A DNA stretch of 9,261 nt, taken from contig USLQ01000020.1 in the NCBI GenBank assembly GCA_900555545.1, positions 1 to 9,261 on the forward strand, read 5' to 3'. Made by a program: the position numbers and the translations under genes. The DNA comes from an uncultured Oscillospiraceae bacterium. Lineage in GTDB: Bacteria > Bacillota > Clostridia > Oscillospirales > Acutalibacteraceae. Positions 1-7,479 of this stretch are shown here, piece by piece. The notes below the pieces were generated by a model. That model did not search any database. It had not been told where the DNA came from and saw nothing but the letters and a program-made list of their open reading frames with translations. Numbering within the stretch: the stretch's first letter is position 1; each line of letters opens with the position of its first letter.

Positions 1-1758
1 GTGGAAACAGCACCGGAATTGTTATTGACCACAGCCGTACGCAGGCCGAGCCTCTTTAGGCTGTTCACACAGTCCACGGCACAGCAGTCAAACTCCGCGC
101 CGCTCCCGACTGTGACAGCCCCTGCACCGATCACCAGCACACAGTCGCGATCCTCCGGAGCCTCGTTTTCAGCATCGGATGTGCTGTAATAATAATGTGC
201 ATCCGTCTCAAACTCCGCCGCACACGCATCGGCTGGTTTAAAAGCCGCCATGTGTTCACCGACATCTTGATGTGTGACCGACCTTACGGCAGATGGCGTA
301 TAGCCCAATTGATATGCTGCCTCCACATTCTCGATGGTGGGATCGTCCGCCAACTGTTTTACTGCGGCAGTGATGTTTTTCATTTTAACGAGGAACCACT
401 CGTCGATCATGGTAATCTCGTGGATCGCATCCATGGAGATTCCGCGGGCGAGTGCCTCCAATACGGCAAAAATGCGCTCATCATCGGAGGCTTTGATTGC
501 TTCAATCAGTTCCTTGTCTGTCATTTGGCGGAACTTGTTCGCTGTCGGAAGCAACATAGCGCTGTCCACAGAGCGAATTGCCTTCATGAGGGCGGATTCA
601 AAATTGACGCCAAGCGCCATCGCCTCGCCGGTCGCCTTCATTGCAGTGCCAAGCTTATCAGCTCCGGACTTAAATTTACCAAAAGACCACTTTGGCATTT
701 TAACGGCGCAGTAGTCAACCGCCGGCTCACAGATGGCGCTGGAAAACTCAGTGAGCGATGTTTTGATCTGATCCAGTGTGCGTCCAAGGATCAACTGAGC
801 GCAAACATACGCAATCGGATATCCAGTCACTTTTGCTGCGAGCGCGGAGGCGCGGCGGATACTGGGATTGGCCTCCAAGACAGCATATTCCCCACCGTCC
901 TGACGCAGGGCAAACCGAACGTTGCACACGCCATTCACACGCAAGTGCGCCGTAAGATTGATAGCAGCGGCGCGCAGGGCAACAGCCTCCGCGTCGGAGA
1001 GCGTCTGGGCTGGAGACAATAATACTGTCGCCCGCATTGATCCCCACAGGATCAACATTTTCCATATTACATACGCTCATGCAGTTGCCATCGCAGTCGC
1101 GCATGATAACATATTCAATCTCCTTCCAACCGGAGATGCATTTTTCGATGAGCACCTGATGGAGCAGGGAGATATCCAACTCCTCCTCAATCATGCCCGC
1201 AAGCTGATCCCGATTGTAGCACACCCGCTTATCGTGCCCACCCAAAGTGTAGGCCGGGCTTAACATCACGGGATACCCCACGTCCTCCGCAAATCCCGCG
1301 GCGGACTCAAAACTGCTCACTACAGCAGAGCGGACATAGGGCTCTCCGATCTCCGTAAGCATATTGACAAAAGCCTGACGATCCTGTACAGAATGGAGCA
1401 TTGGGGCGTCCACACCGAGCACACTGACCCCGTTGTCATCCAAAAATCCACTGCGCATCAGTGAGAGTGTAATCTCCATGGCCGTATCGCCACCAAAAAC
1501 CGGAATGACCGCTACGGGTTTCTCCTTGAGGATGATCTTTTTGATCCGCTCAGACTCCAAAGGCTCAATATACACGATATCAGCCAGATCCGGCGACGTC
1601 ATGACGGAAGAAGGGTTGGAGTTGACCAGAATGGTCTCTACCCCCTCATTTTTCAGCGCTGTAAGTGCCTGGACACAGGCAAAATCATATTCCGTTGAAC
1701 GGCCGACGATCACAGGGCCGGGACCCAAAATCAAAAGCTTTCCAATCTTTTCTGCCAT
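1..1758 (-). pseudogene. carB: carB-like carbamoyl phosphate synthase large subunit, frameshifted, active-site residues lost, runs off left edge
   Basis: The family makes carbamoyl phosphate from bicarbonate, ammonia and two ATP in the cytosol. The ATG at 1758 is set by AGGAGG at 1768-1773, nine bases upstream, inside the carA 3' end; carA stops four bases before. Frame one (1758-1015) encodes residues 1-248, with LLILGPGP at 8-15, VNSNP at 45-49 and GDSIIV at 243-248. Homology then jumps frame to SPAQTLSD and continues to the window edge, through the oligomerisation domain and the start of the second synthetase half (about 120-140). Restoring two lost bases at 1013-1016 gives 586 of the usual roughly 1,060-1,070 residues. 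Without repair, translation adds 88 foreign residues and stops at 748. Relative to E. coli CarB, R169 is S167, E208 is K206, H243 is N241, Q285 is R282 and R303 is S300. The glycine-rich loop after GG173-174 reads HDKR. In the second half NPETVS reads NSGAVS. Identity is certain; function is doubtful. Confidence 0.85.
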
Positions 1759-1762
1759 GGGA

Positions 1763-2839
1763 TTACGCCTCCTCAATGCGTGTAATAAAGTCATCGTAAA
1801 TCGAACCTGTTCCCGTCAATTCTGCACTATCCACCGGTGTAAACTGATAAGTCTCCCCCGGGTATTGTAACAGCTTTATGGCTTCAATAGAGCCATCATT
1901 AACATTGACCATGCTCACTTCCGCCAAAGATGGATCAAGCGATTTATCCGCCACACAATATCCGTGATTCTGTGTGGTCACAAACAGCCGCCCATCCTGC
2001 ATTCGTTTGACAGGCTGATTCGATCCCCTGTGGCCGCCAACCATTTTTTCAATCTTACCACCCAGAGCAAGCGCCACCATTTGATGGCCTAACCCTATCC
2101 CGATAAATGGGAGATTCATCGGCAGAATCTCACGGATATTTTGAATCAGCGAGGGGTTGTCGTCAGGATCGCCGGGGCCGTCCGAAAAGACGACCGCCTG
2201 AACCGCACTTTTCTTCAATTCATCAGCAGTTGTACCGGCCGGCATCCGATAGACTGTGCATCCACGGCGTAATAGTGCATCCATCAGCGAACGCGGGGAA
2301 CCGTAGTCGATCACAGCCACTTTATAGCGGGGATTAGGCGCCAAAAGGACTTCCTGCTTTTCCACAGTGACGGCCTCCACTGCGCCGTGGATCGAGTAAC
2401 GCCGAATCTCTTCCAGCAGCCGGTTCATCTCCTCCAGTGAATCGGTAATCGCCCCTTTTACATAACCCTTGCCGCGCAGCTTTCTGGTCAAGGCACGGGT
2501 ATCAACACCGCTGATTCCGATAATACCGAGTCTTTTCAGATAGGCATCCAGCGTCTCACCACGTACATCGGAGGGCGTATCACACCACTCACGGACAATA
2601 TATCCGTTCGCTACAATATTTCCCGGCCCATCAATCCCCCGGTTCCCGACTAACGGATAAGTCTGAGCCACGATTTGACCATAATAGGTGGGGTCGCTCA
2701 GCACCTCTTCATAGGAGGCCGTACAGGTGTTAAATACAACTTCGCCAATTGTAGTACCCTTTTTGCCAACGGAAAAGCCGCTGAAAACAGTCGAATCCTC
2801 TAATACGAGATAAGCTCTTACGGTATGATCGGAACACAT
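1763..2839 (-). CDS. carA: CarA-like carbamoyl phosphate synthase small subunit without the glutaminase triad
   Basis: CarA normally hydrolyses glutamine and passes ammonia to CarB. This 358-residue frame is intact and only slightly short for the family (E. coli about 382). The N-terminal CarA domain is clear: LVLED at 11-15, GEVVFNT at 32-38, DPTYYGQIV at 49-57 and VDTRALTRKLR at 112-122. The C-terminal class I amidotransferase domain has GPGDP at 221-225, LGHQ at 250-253 and QNHGY at 290-294. The nucleophile motif GICLG reads GIGLG, with Gly249 (GGG at 2095-2093) for Cys. The QGHPE motif reads QFTPV, with Thr334 (1840-1838) and Val336 (1834-1832) for His and Glu. Several glutamine-pocket positions remain: both Gly of GPGDP, Leu250, Gln253, Asn291 and Gly293. 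The start at 2839 follows AAGGGAG at 2849-2855, nine bases away, close behind the pyrF stop. Glutaminase activity is not expected. The protein may be a pseudoenzyme or an early stage of decay. Confidence 0.9.
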   Translation of the reverse strand: MCSDHTVRAYLVLEDSTVFSGFSVGKKGTTIGEVVFNTCTASYEEVLSDPTYYGQIVAQTYPLVGNRGIDGPGNIVANGYIVREWCDTPSDVRGETLDAYLKRLGIIGISGVDTRALTRKLRGKGYVKGAITDSLEEMNRLLEEIRRYSIHGAVEAVTVEKQEVLLAPNPRYKVAVIDYGSPRSLMDALLRRGCTVYRMPAGTTADELKKSAVQAVVFSDGPGDPDDNPSLIQNIREILPMNLPFIGIGLGHQMVALALGGKIEKMVGGHRGSNQPVKRMQDGRLFVTTQNHGYCVADKSLDPSLAEVSMVNVNDGSIEAIKLLQYPGETYQFTPVDSAELTGTGSIYDDFITRIEEA

Positions 2840-2857
2840 GATCTTTTTCTCCCTTCT

Positions 2858-3784
2858 CTAACGGCCGTTGATTGCACCGTTGATATCATCACGCATCCGG
2901 ATGACCTCGCGGCGGGCGGCCTGTGCATATTCTCTCTCGTCACAGTTTTCTTTTTTATAGGCGCACATCACGGCGCGGGAGGAATTGACAATTGCCCCCA
3001 GGCCCTGTGCATCAAAAGCGCCGGTCAGGCCCTGAGCGCCTCCGCCCTGTGCGCCATATCCCGGTACCAGGAAAAAGGTGTGCGGCAGGCGCTGCCGCAA
3101 CTCCGTAAGCTGTTGCGGATAGGTCGCCCCGACTACCGCGCCAACCCCGCTGTAACCAAATTTACCGACGGACGGCTCTCCCCACTTTTCGCACATATCC
3201 CCCATCGCCGCATAGACTGACTCGCCGGATGCAAGCGCGCGGTCCTGCAATTCTCCCGAAGATGGGTTAGAGGTTTTCACCAGTGCAAAAACAGCCTTAC
3301 CGCCTGATGCGATCAGATCTGCCATCGGCGCAATACCGTCTGTGCCAAGATAGGCATTTACCGTGAGTGCATCGGCACCAAAGGCGCTCATGGGACTACC
3401 AAACAAATCCGTACTGCCCAGATGCCCGGCTGCATAGGCCTCCATGGTGGAGCCGATATCATTCCGCTTACCATCCGTGATGACATACATCCCCTTCTCG
3501 TGGGCGTAGGCAATTGTCTCATGCAATGCGCGAACCCCCTCCCAGGAATACATCTCGTAATAGGCACACTGCGGTTTAATTGCAGGGACCACATCACAGA
3601 TGGCGTCAATCAGCCCCTTATTAAAGGTCAAAATTGCATCCGCCGCAGCCTCAAATGTCTTACCATACTTTTGAACGGATTGCTCCTTAATAAAAGCGGG
3701 AATGTAGTCGAGCTTTGGATCCAGACCCGCCACACTTGGCTTATTCTTCTCCCGGATTTTTTCAATCAACTGATCCATTGACAT
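2858..3784 (-). CDS. pyrF: Orotidine-5'-phosphate decarboxylase, type 2 (PyrF)
   Basis: This enzyme decarboxylates OMP to UMP, the last step of de novo UMP synthesis, in the cytosol. The 308 residues fit the longer type-2 subfamily. Visible motifs are GLDPKLDYIP at 20-29, FNKG at 54-57, IKPQCAYYE at 69-77, the catalytic DGKRNDIGST at 104-113 (Lys106 and Asp109 in the DxKxxD core), KTSNPSSGE at 170-178, the phosphate-binding loop PGYGAQGG at 241-248 and SSRAVM at 268-273. Type-2 enzymes usually have Gly where Asn108 lies; this is a mild change, and all core residues are present. The frame is open up to 3853, but AGGAGG at 3795-3800 lies ten bases before the ATG at 3784. That start also leaves only five bases after the pyrC stop, whereas a start at 3853 would overlap pyrC by 64 bases. 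A second ATG at 3778 is less well spaced. It sits between pyrC and carA in one operon. Confidence 0.95.
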   Translation of the reverse strand: MSMDQLIEKIREKNKPSVAGLDPKLDYIPAFIKEQSVQKYGKTFEAAADAILTFNKGLIDAICDVVPAIKPQCAYYEMYSWEGVRALHETIAYAHEKGMYVITDGKRNDIGSTMEAYAAGHLGSTDLFGSPMSAFGADALTVNAYLGTDGIAPMADLIASGGKAVFALVKTSNPSSGELQDRALASGESVYAAMGDMCEKWGEPSVGKFGYSGVGAVVGATYPQQLTELRQRLPHTFFLVPGYGAQGGGAQGLTGAFDAQGLGAIVNSSRAVMCAYKKENCDEREYAQAARREVIRMRDDINGAINGR

Positions 3785-3789
3785 TTGCT

Positions 3790-5073
3790 TTATTCCTCCT
3801 GATCCTCGAATACAACCGTTCCACCCAGGAAGGTATACTTTACCTTTCCACATAACTCCATCCCGTGGAACGGTGTGTTTTGTGATTTTCCATGCAATTT
3901 GGTCCGATCCACTGTGAATTGCACCCGCGGATCGTAAATGACAAAATCGGCAACAGCTCCCCGACGGACAGTTCCCGGCGTAATTCCAAGGATCTTCGCC
4001 GGCTTGGCCGACATGAGTTCTATCAAGCGGGACATGCTGATAATCCCCTTGTTTACCAGATAGGTAATCCCGGCCGCTAAGGACAGTTCCATGCCCACCA
4101 CACCGTTCGGCGCTGTGAGGAAATCAGCCTTTTCCTCCGGGCTGTGCGGAGCATGATCTGTGGCTATTGCATCAATCACACCGCTGCGCAGCGCATCCCG
4201 CACTGCTAAAACGTCCTCCTGCGTACGGAGGGGCGGGTTCATTCGAAAGTCCGCATTGCGGCTAAGCAGCTGTTCCTCGTCAAAGGCGAAATAGTGTGGA
4301 CATGTCTCTGCTGTAACTTTGACGCCATCTTTTTTTGCGTTGGCAATCATTTCAATACTCGCGCGGGTACTCACATGGCAGATATGGACAGGCCGTTTTA
4401 ATGAACGGGCAAGCGCAAGTTCGCGAGCTGTGCCCACATCCTCTGCGGCGGCTGGAATTCCCCTGACCCCTAAGGCGCGGGAAACAGTTCCCTCATTGAT
4501 AATCCCACCGGCGGAGAGGGTCGGCTCTTCACAGTGCGCCAAAACAGGAACACCAAGCTGGTGGCACTTTACCATGGCCTGCGCCATCAGCGCTGCTGTG
4601 CGAACAGGGACGCCATCGTCCGAAAATGCCATTGCACCGCCCCGTTGAAGCGCCTCGAAATCCACCAGCTGTTCGCCCTTTTCTCCCACGGTGATCGCTG
4701 CGACCGGATAGACGCGAGCATGAACCTGGCCAGACTGCTTTACAATATATTGGAGCGTCTCAACATTGTCACAAACCGGATTAGTATTGGGCATGGCGGC
4801 GAAAGCCGTTACCCCTCCTGCTGCCGCAGCCTCGCCCGCCGTGATTAGATCCTCTTTATACGTATAACCTGGGTCCCGGGTGTGCACGTGCAGATCAACC
4901 AGACCGGGAGACACGCATGCGCCACCGGCATCGATGACGCGTGCACAACTCTCTCCGTCAATCCAGGGCGCAACGTCAGAGATGTATCCGTTCTCTATCA
5001 AAATATCCGCCATAAATTCATGCTCGTCCGGATTGACGACACGCGCATTTTTAATTAAAATCCGCTCATCCAT
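3790..5073 (-). CDS. pyrC: Dihydroorotase, class I (PyrC)
   Basis: This zinc-dependent amidohydrolase interconverts N-carbamoyl-aspartate and dihydroorotate, step 3 of UMP synthesis. At 427 residues it matches the Bacillus-type class I enzymes. Metal and substrate motifs are intact: DLHVH at 60-64 (His62, His64), RDPG at 66-69, PNTNPV at 95-100, SDDG at 151-154, AHCEE at 179-183 (His180), CHVST at 232-236 (His233) and ATDHAPH at 304-310 (Asp306). RDPG for the commoner REPG is conservative. The frame is open to 5112, but the ATG at 5073 has AAGGGAG at 5083-5089, nine bases upstream, and starts a typical class I N-terminus (ILIKNARVVNP). An ATG at 5080, one frame off, runs only MANG before a stop and overlaps the true start. 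It heads the run pyrC-pyrF-carA-carB. A strong inverted repeat lies 33 bases upstream of its start. I saw no convincing separate promoter. Confidence 0.96.
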   Translation of the reverse strand: MDERILIKNARVVNPDEHEFMADILIENGYISDVAPWIDGESCARVIDAGGACVSPGLVDLHVHTRDPGYTYKEDLITAGEAAAAGGVTAFAAMPNTNPVCDNVETLQYIVKQSGQVHARVYPVAAITVGEKGEQLVDFEALQRGGAMAFSDDGVPVRTAALMAQAMVKCHQLGVPVLAHCEEPTLSAGGIINEGTVSRALGVRGIPAAAEDVGTARELALARSLKRPVHICHVSTRASIEMIANAKKDGVKVTAETCPHYFAFDEEQLLSRNADFRMNPPLRTQEDVLAVRDALRSGVIDAIATDHAPHSPEEKADFLTAPNGVVGMELSLAAGITYLVNKGIISMSRLIELMSAKPAKILGITPGTVRRGAVADFVIYDPRVQFTVDRTKLHGKSQNTPFHGMELCGKVKYTFLGGTVVFEDQEE

Positions 5074-5105
5074 TTGCCATAGCTCCCTTCTGAAGAAAAG
5101 GCAGA

Positions 5106-5140
5106 ATCGCAAAAGGCGTCGTCTCCGCGCCTTTTGCGAT
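5106..5140 (-). terminator. Hairpin between the penicillin-binding protein gene and pyrC; probable terminator or attenuator
   Basis: A perfect 13-bp inverted repeat has arms at 5106-5118 and 5128-5140 and a 9-base loop. It begins five bases after the penicillin-binding protein stop codon. The arms hold GGCG next to AAAA, and CGCC next to TTTT, the form of a bidirectional intrinsic terminator. On the minus strand it is followed by TCTGCC and then TTTTCTT, so the U-tract outside the full stem is modest. It could end the upstream transcript. With little room for a promoter before pyrC, it may instead be partly read through or act as an attenuator. Confidence 0.6.
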
Positions 5141-5145
5141 CAAAA

Positions 5146-7293
5146 TTACTGTTGTACTTGGGGCGTAGTGCTCCCCTCCGCAGGAACACCACCGCACTGT
5201 GTGCAGACAGCCGGCTCCTTCCCCTTGACATACCAGCCCTTCTGCTTGCTCGTGCACTTGTCGGAGGCCAACAGTCCCGTCACAGTGCAATATTCCTTCT
5301 GTTCAGATTCCTTGGACTTGGTAAATGTCTTGGCATCCTTGCCCTCATGAATCCGATCCATTACATTCTTAAAGATCTTGTTAGGAGATGAGGTGCTTCC
5401 CAAATTTTCCGGAACATCGTAACCATACCAGACAGCACCCACATAGTAGGGCGTCCCACCGCAGAACCAACGGTCCTTGTTATCGTTTGTCGTACCGGTT
5501 TTGGCAAAAGTCTGGAACCCGCTTACCGCATACCCATTACCGGTCCCTCCGCTGACAACCGTCTGGAGCAGTTCATTCATTACGTCGGCTGTGCCAGCGC
5601 TGATCGCCTGGTGGGATTCGCTCTCAGTCTCCAGATAAATCTTTTTACCCGTTCGGTCTGTCACCTTATAGTAACAGTATGGCTCATAATATACGCCGCC
5701 ATTACCAAACGTTGCAAATGCAGCCGCCATGTCAAGCGGGCTGACACCATAATAAGTAGATCCCATTGCAAGCGGAGACCAATCCTTGTCATTGGAGTGG
5801 AGTGGCAAAGCAAAATTGTTTGTTGCGTATTCATAAGAGGTATCCAACCCAATTGTATCCAGTACACGGCCCGCAATCATGTTGATCGAGTGCTGTAAAC
5901 CATATTGTACCGTCATCTTGCTACTGGAATAGCCGCCGCCGGCATTCTGTTCCGGCCAGAGTTCGCCGTATTTATAAATTGGGGAATCCTCATAGATGGA
6001 CGACCAGTAAATCTTACCCGTATCAATTCCCGGCCCGTAGACGGAAAGCGGCTTGATGGAAGATCCCATCTGGCGCTGGATATCTGTCGCTCTGTTGAGC
6101 CCCCGCCGATCGGTCTTTTCTCCGGCGCCGCCCACCAGGCCGACAATTCGCCCGGAATAGTCCATAACGGCCATACCCGCTTGCGTTCCACTGTGATCCA
6201 TTCCAGATCGCGAGGTGAACACTTCCTCCATTGCCGCCTGAACGTCGACGTCCACAGCAGTGTAAATCTTCAGGCCTCCGTAGTAGATCATATCGGTCGC
6301 CTGGCTCTCTGTATACCCCTGAAGCTGGCAGAGATCATCTATGACCTCATCGATAACATAGTCGACATAATAGCTTTGAACCTCCTGAACTACCGTATCC
6401 TGTGTTTCATCGCCGTCCGCCACATAATCCGGGGAGTTTGTAAAGACCATTTTATAATCGACGGCCTCGTTATACTCCTGCTCTGTCAGGTAGCCCTCTT
6501 CGTACATCTTTTCCAGGCAGTCGAGCTGGCGCTCCCGGTTATCCTCCGGATTGATCAGCGGATCATACAGGGTGGGCTTTTGTGTAATGCTCACCAGGCA
6601 GGCACACTCCGCGGCGTTCAACTCAGAGACATCTTTGCCGAAATAGACCTCCGCCGCCGTTTTGACGCCATAACAGCCTTCACCCAGATACAAGGTGTTC
6701 AGATAGGCCTCCAGAATGATGTTTTTGTCATAGTACCGCTCCAGATTGAGGGCCGATAAAATTTCATTATACTTGCGCGAGTATGTGACCTCACGATTGC
6801 CGGTCAGGTTTTTGATAAGCTGCTGTGTAATAGTAGATCCGCCCGAATCGGTATTCCGTACAATCACGGAGATGGTACGGAACCAATCCACACCATGGTG
6901 CTTGGGAAAGCGCTTGTCCTCCAAGGCAATTGCCGCCTCACCCAACTCATCCGGCATATCATCCAGAGAGACCCAGATCCTGTTTTCCGTCCCGTGGAGC
7001 CGTGCGATTTCCACATCCTCGTTGGCTGCATTCTTGCCATAGACGATTGTCGTCTGGTTCTGATTGGCCTTATACTCATCCAAGTTGACCACTAAATCCC
7101 CATAGACCACTTTGACCATATTCACACCGACATAGATGACTACGGCAACCGCAGTTAAAACCAGAATGGCCAAAACTGTCAGCAATACTACCTTCAGCGT
7201 CCACTTTTTGGTTCCGGCAGAACCGGAAGAAGCCGCCTGTCCGGTTCGCTTTTTTCCAGTATGTGTGGATTGCTTTTTGGAATTTTGACGCAT
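5146..7293 (-). CDS. Class A penicillin-binding protein (PBP1a type), bifunctional glycosyltransferase/transpeptidase
   Basis: This membrane-anchored enzyme polymerises lipid II and cross-links peptidoglycan outside the cell membrane. The 715 residues begin with a basic, Ser/Lys-rich cytoplasmic tail and one membrane helix at about 33-57. The GT51 domain has ALEDKRFPKHHG at 123-134 (catalytic Glu125), GGSTITQQLIKN at 151-162, RKYNE at 173-177, ILEAYLN at 193-199 and GVKTAAEVYFGK at 209-220. The penicillin-binding domain has SSIK at 411-414 (nucleophile Ser411; family usually SSFK), SIN at 469-471 and KTGT at 598-601. The C-terminal tail carries Cys669, Cys680, Cys697 and Cys700, followed by a Gln- and Pro-containing end. 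The start at 7293 has AGGAGG at 7303-7308, nine bases upstream, and a near-consensus promoter precedes it. It lies directly upstream of the pyr genes on the same strand. I leave the symbol empty because the exact clostridial orthologue name is uncertain. Confidence 0.95.
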   Translation of the reverse strand: MRQNSKKQSTHTGKKRTGQAASSGSAGTKKWTLKVVLLTVLAILVLTAVAVVIYVGVNMVKVVYGDLVVNLDEYKANQNQTTIVYGKNAANEDVEIARLHGTENRIWVSLDDMPDELGEAAIALEDKRFPKHHGVDWFRTISVIVRNTDSGGSTITQQLIKNLTGNREVTYSRKYNEILSALNLERYYDKNIILEAYLNTLYLGEGCYGVKTAAEVYFGKDVSELNAAECACLVSITQKPTLYDPLINPEDNRERQLDCLEKMYEEGYLTEQEYNEAVDYKMVFTNSPDYVADGDETQDTVVQEVQSYYVDYVIDEVIDDLCQLQGYTESQATDMIYYGGLKIYTAVDVDVQAAMEEVFTSRSGMDHSGTQAGMAVMDYSGRIVGLVGGAGEKTDRRGLNRATDIQRQMGSSIKPLSVYGPGIDTGKIYWSSIYEDSPIYKYGELWPEQNAGGGYSSSKMTVQYGLQHSINMIAGRVLDTIGLDTSYEYATNNFALPLHSNDKDWSPLAMGSTYYGVSPLDMAAAFATFGNGGVYYEPYCYYKVTDRTGKKIYLETESESHQAISAGTADVMNELLQTVVSGGTGNGYAVSGFQTFAKTGTTNDNKDRWFCGGTPYYVGAVWYGYDVPENLGSTSSPNKIFKNVMDRIHEGKDAKTFTKSKESEQKEYCTVTGLLASDKCTSKQKGWYVKGKEPAVCTQCGGVPAEGSTTPQVQQ

Positions 7294-7362
7294 AGACGTT
7301 CTCCTCCTGCAAAAGAGTGCGTAAACTGATCCACTCAGTCCAGTCTGTTATATAGATGATTT

Positions 7363-7391
7363 ATTATAACACATATGGTAGATAATGGCAA
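7363..7391 (-). promoter_or_regulatory. Sigma-A type promoter for the penicillin-binding protein gene
   Basis: On the minus strand a -35 box TTGCCA (7391-7386) and a perfect -10 box TATAAT (7368-7363) are 17 bases apart. A TGT just before the -10 gives an extended -10 element. The predicted start near 7356 leaves a leader of about 60 bases before the ATG at 7293. This is the clearest housekeeping promoter in the window and may also feed the pyr genes by read-through. Confidence 0.8.
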
Positions 7392-7414
7392 GAAAATGAA
7401 ATCCCGACTACAAT

Positions 7415-7429
7415 CTGTATAAGCTACAG
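7415..7429. repeat. Short inverted repeat overlapping the forespore-type promoter
   Basis: CTGTA at 7415-7419 and TACAG at 7425-7429 form a 5-bp inverted repeat with a 5-base spacer. AA at 7412-7413 and TT at 7431-7432 extend it across one mismatch. It covers the proposed -35 region of the plus-strand gene, so it could be an operator. Repeats this short arise often by chance. Confidence 0.25.
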
Positions 7430-7445
7430 TTTAAAGGTCATACTA
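7416..7445 (+). promoter_or_regulatory. Forespore-type (sigma-G/sigma-F) promoter for the small membrane protein gene
   Basis: TGTATA at 7416-7421 and CATACTA at 7439-7445 are 17 bases apart. CATACTA matches the sigma-G -10 pattern CATnnTA, and GTATA fits the GnATA-type -35 of the forespore factors. Spacing is about one base shorter than the usual sigma-G value. Two G residues at 7436-7437, just ahead of the -10, also resemble sigma-F elements. The predicted start near 7452 leaves a leader of roughly 27 bases. A weaker sigma-A reading (TACAAT at 7409-7414) is possible. Confidence 0.55.
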
Positions 7446-7479
7446 AAACTAAAACAATCATTATCAGGAGCGTTCAATC

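Noticed and set aside
1011..1020. Programmed ribosomal frameshift in carB
   Set aside because: The shift needed is +1 or -2 with no stop codon, slippery heptamer or nearby stem at the site, and CarB is not known to use recoding. Loss of one TC unit fits better.
195..1022. Plus-strand open frame of 275 codons antisense to carB
   Set aside because: It lies opposite clear CarB homology, has no recognisable domain and no good ribosome binding site.
3785..3853. Upstream start for pyrF at 3853
   Set aside because: It would overlap pyrC by 64 bases and adds residues unlike the family; the AGGAGG at 3795-3800 points to the ATG at 3784.
5074..5148. PyrR-binding attenuator ahead of pyrC
   Set aside because: I looked for the PyrR RNA-binding consensus around the hairpin and found no match, nor an obvious antiterminator partner for either arm.
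5905..6759. Plus-strand open frame of 284 codons antisense to the penicillin-binding protein gene
   Set aside because: It is a shadow of a gene with complete GT51 and transpeptidase motifs; the predicted protein shows no domain pattern.
7325..7339. Small hairpin (ACTGA and TCAGT arms) in the leader of the penicillin-binding protein gene
   Set aside because: Five pairs with a five-base loop is weak and expected by chance; no riboswitch-like structure is seen around it.
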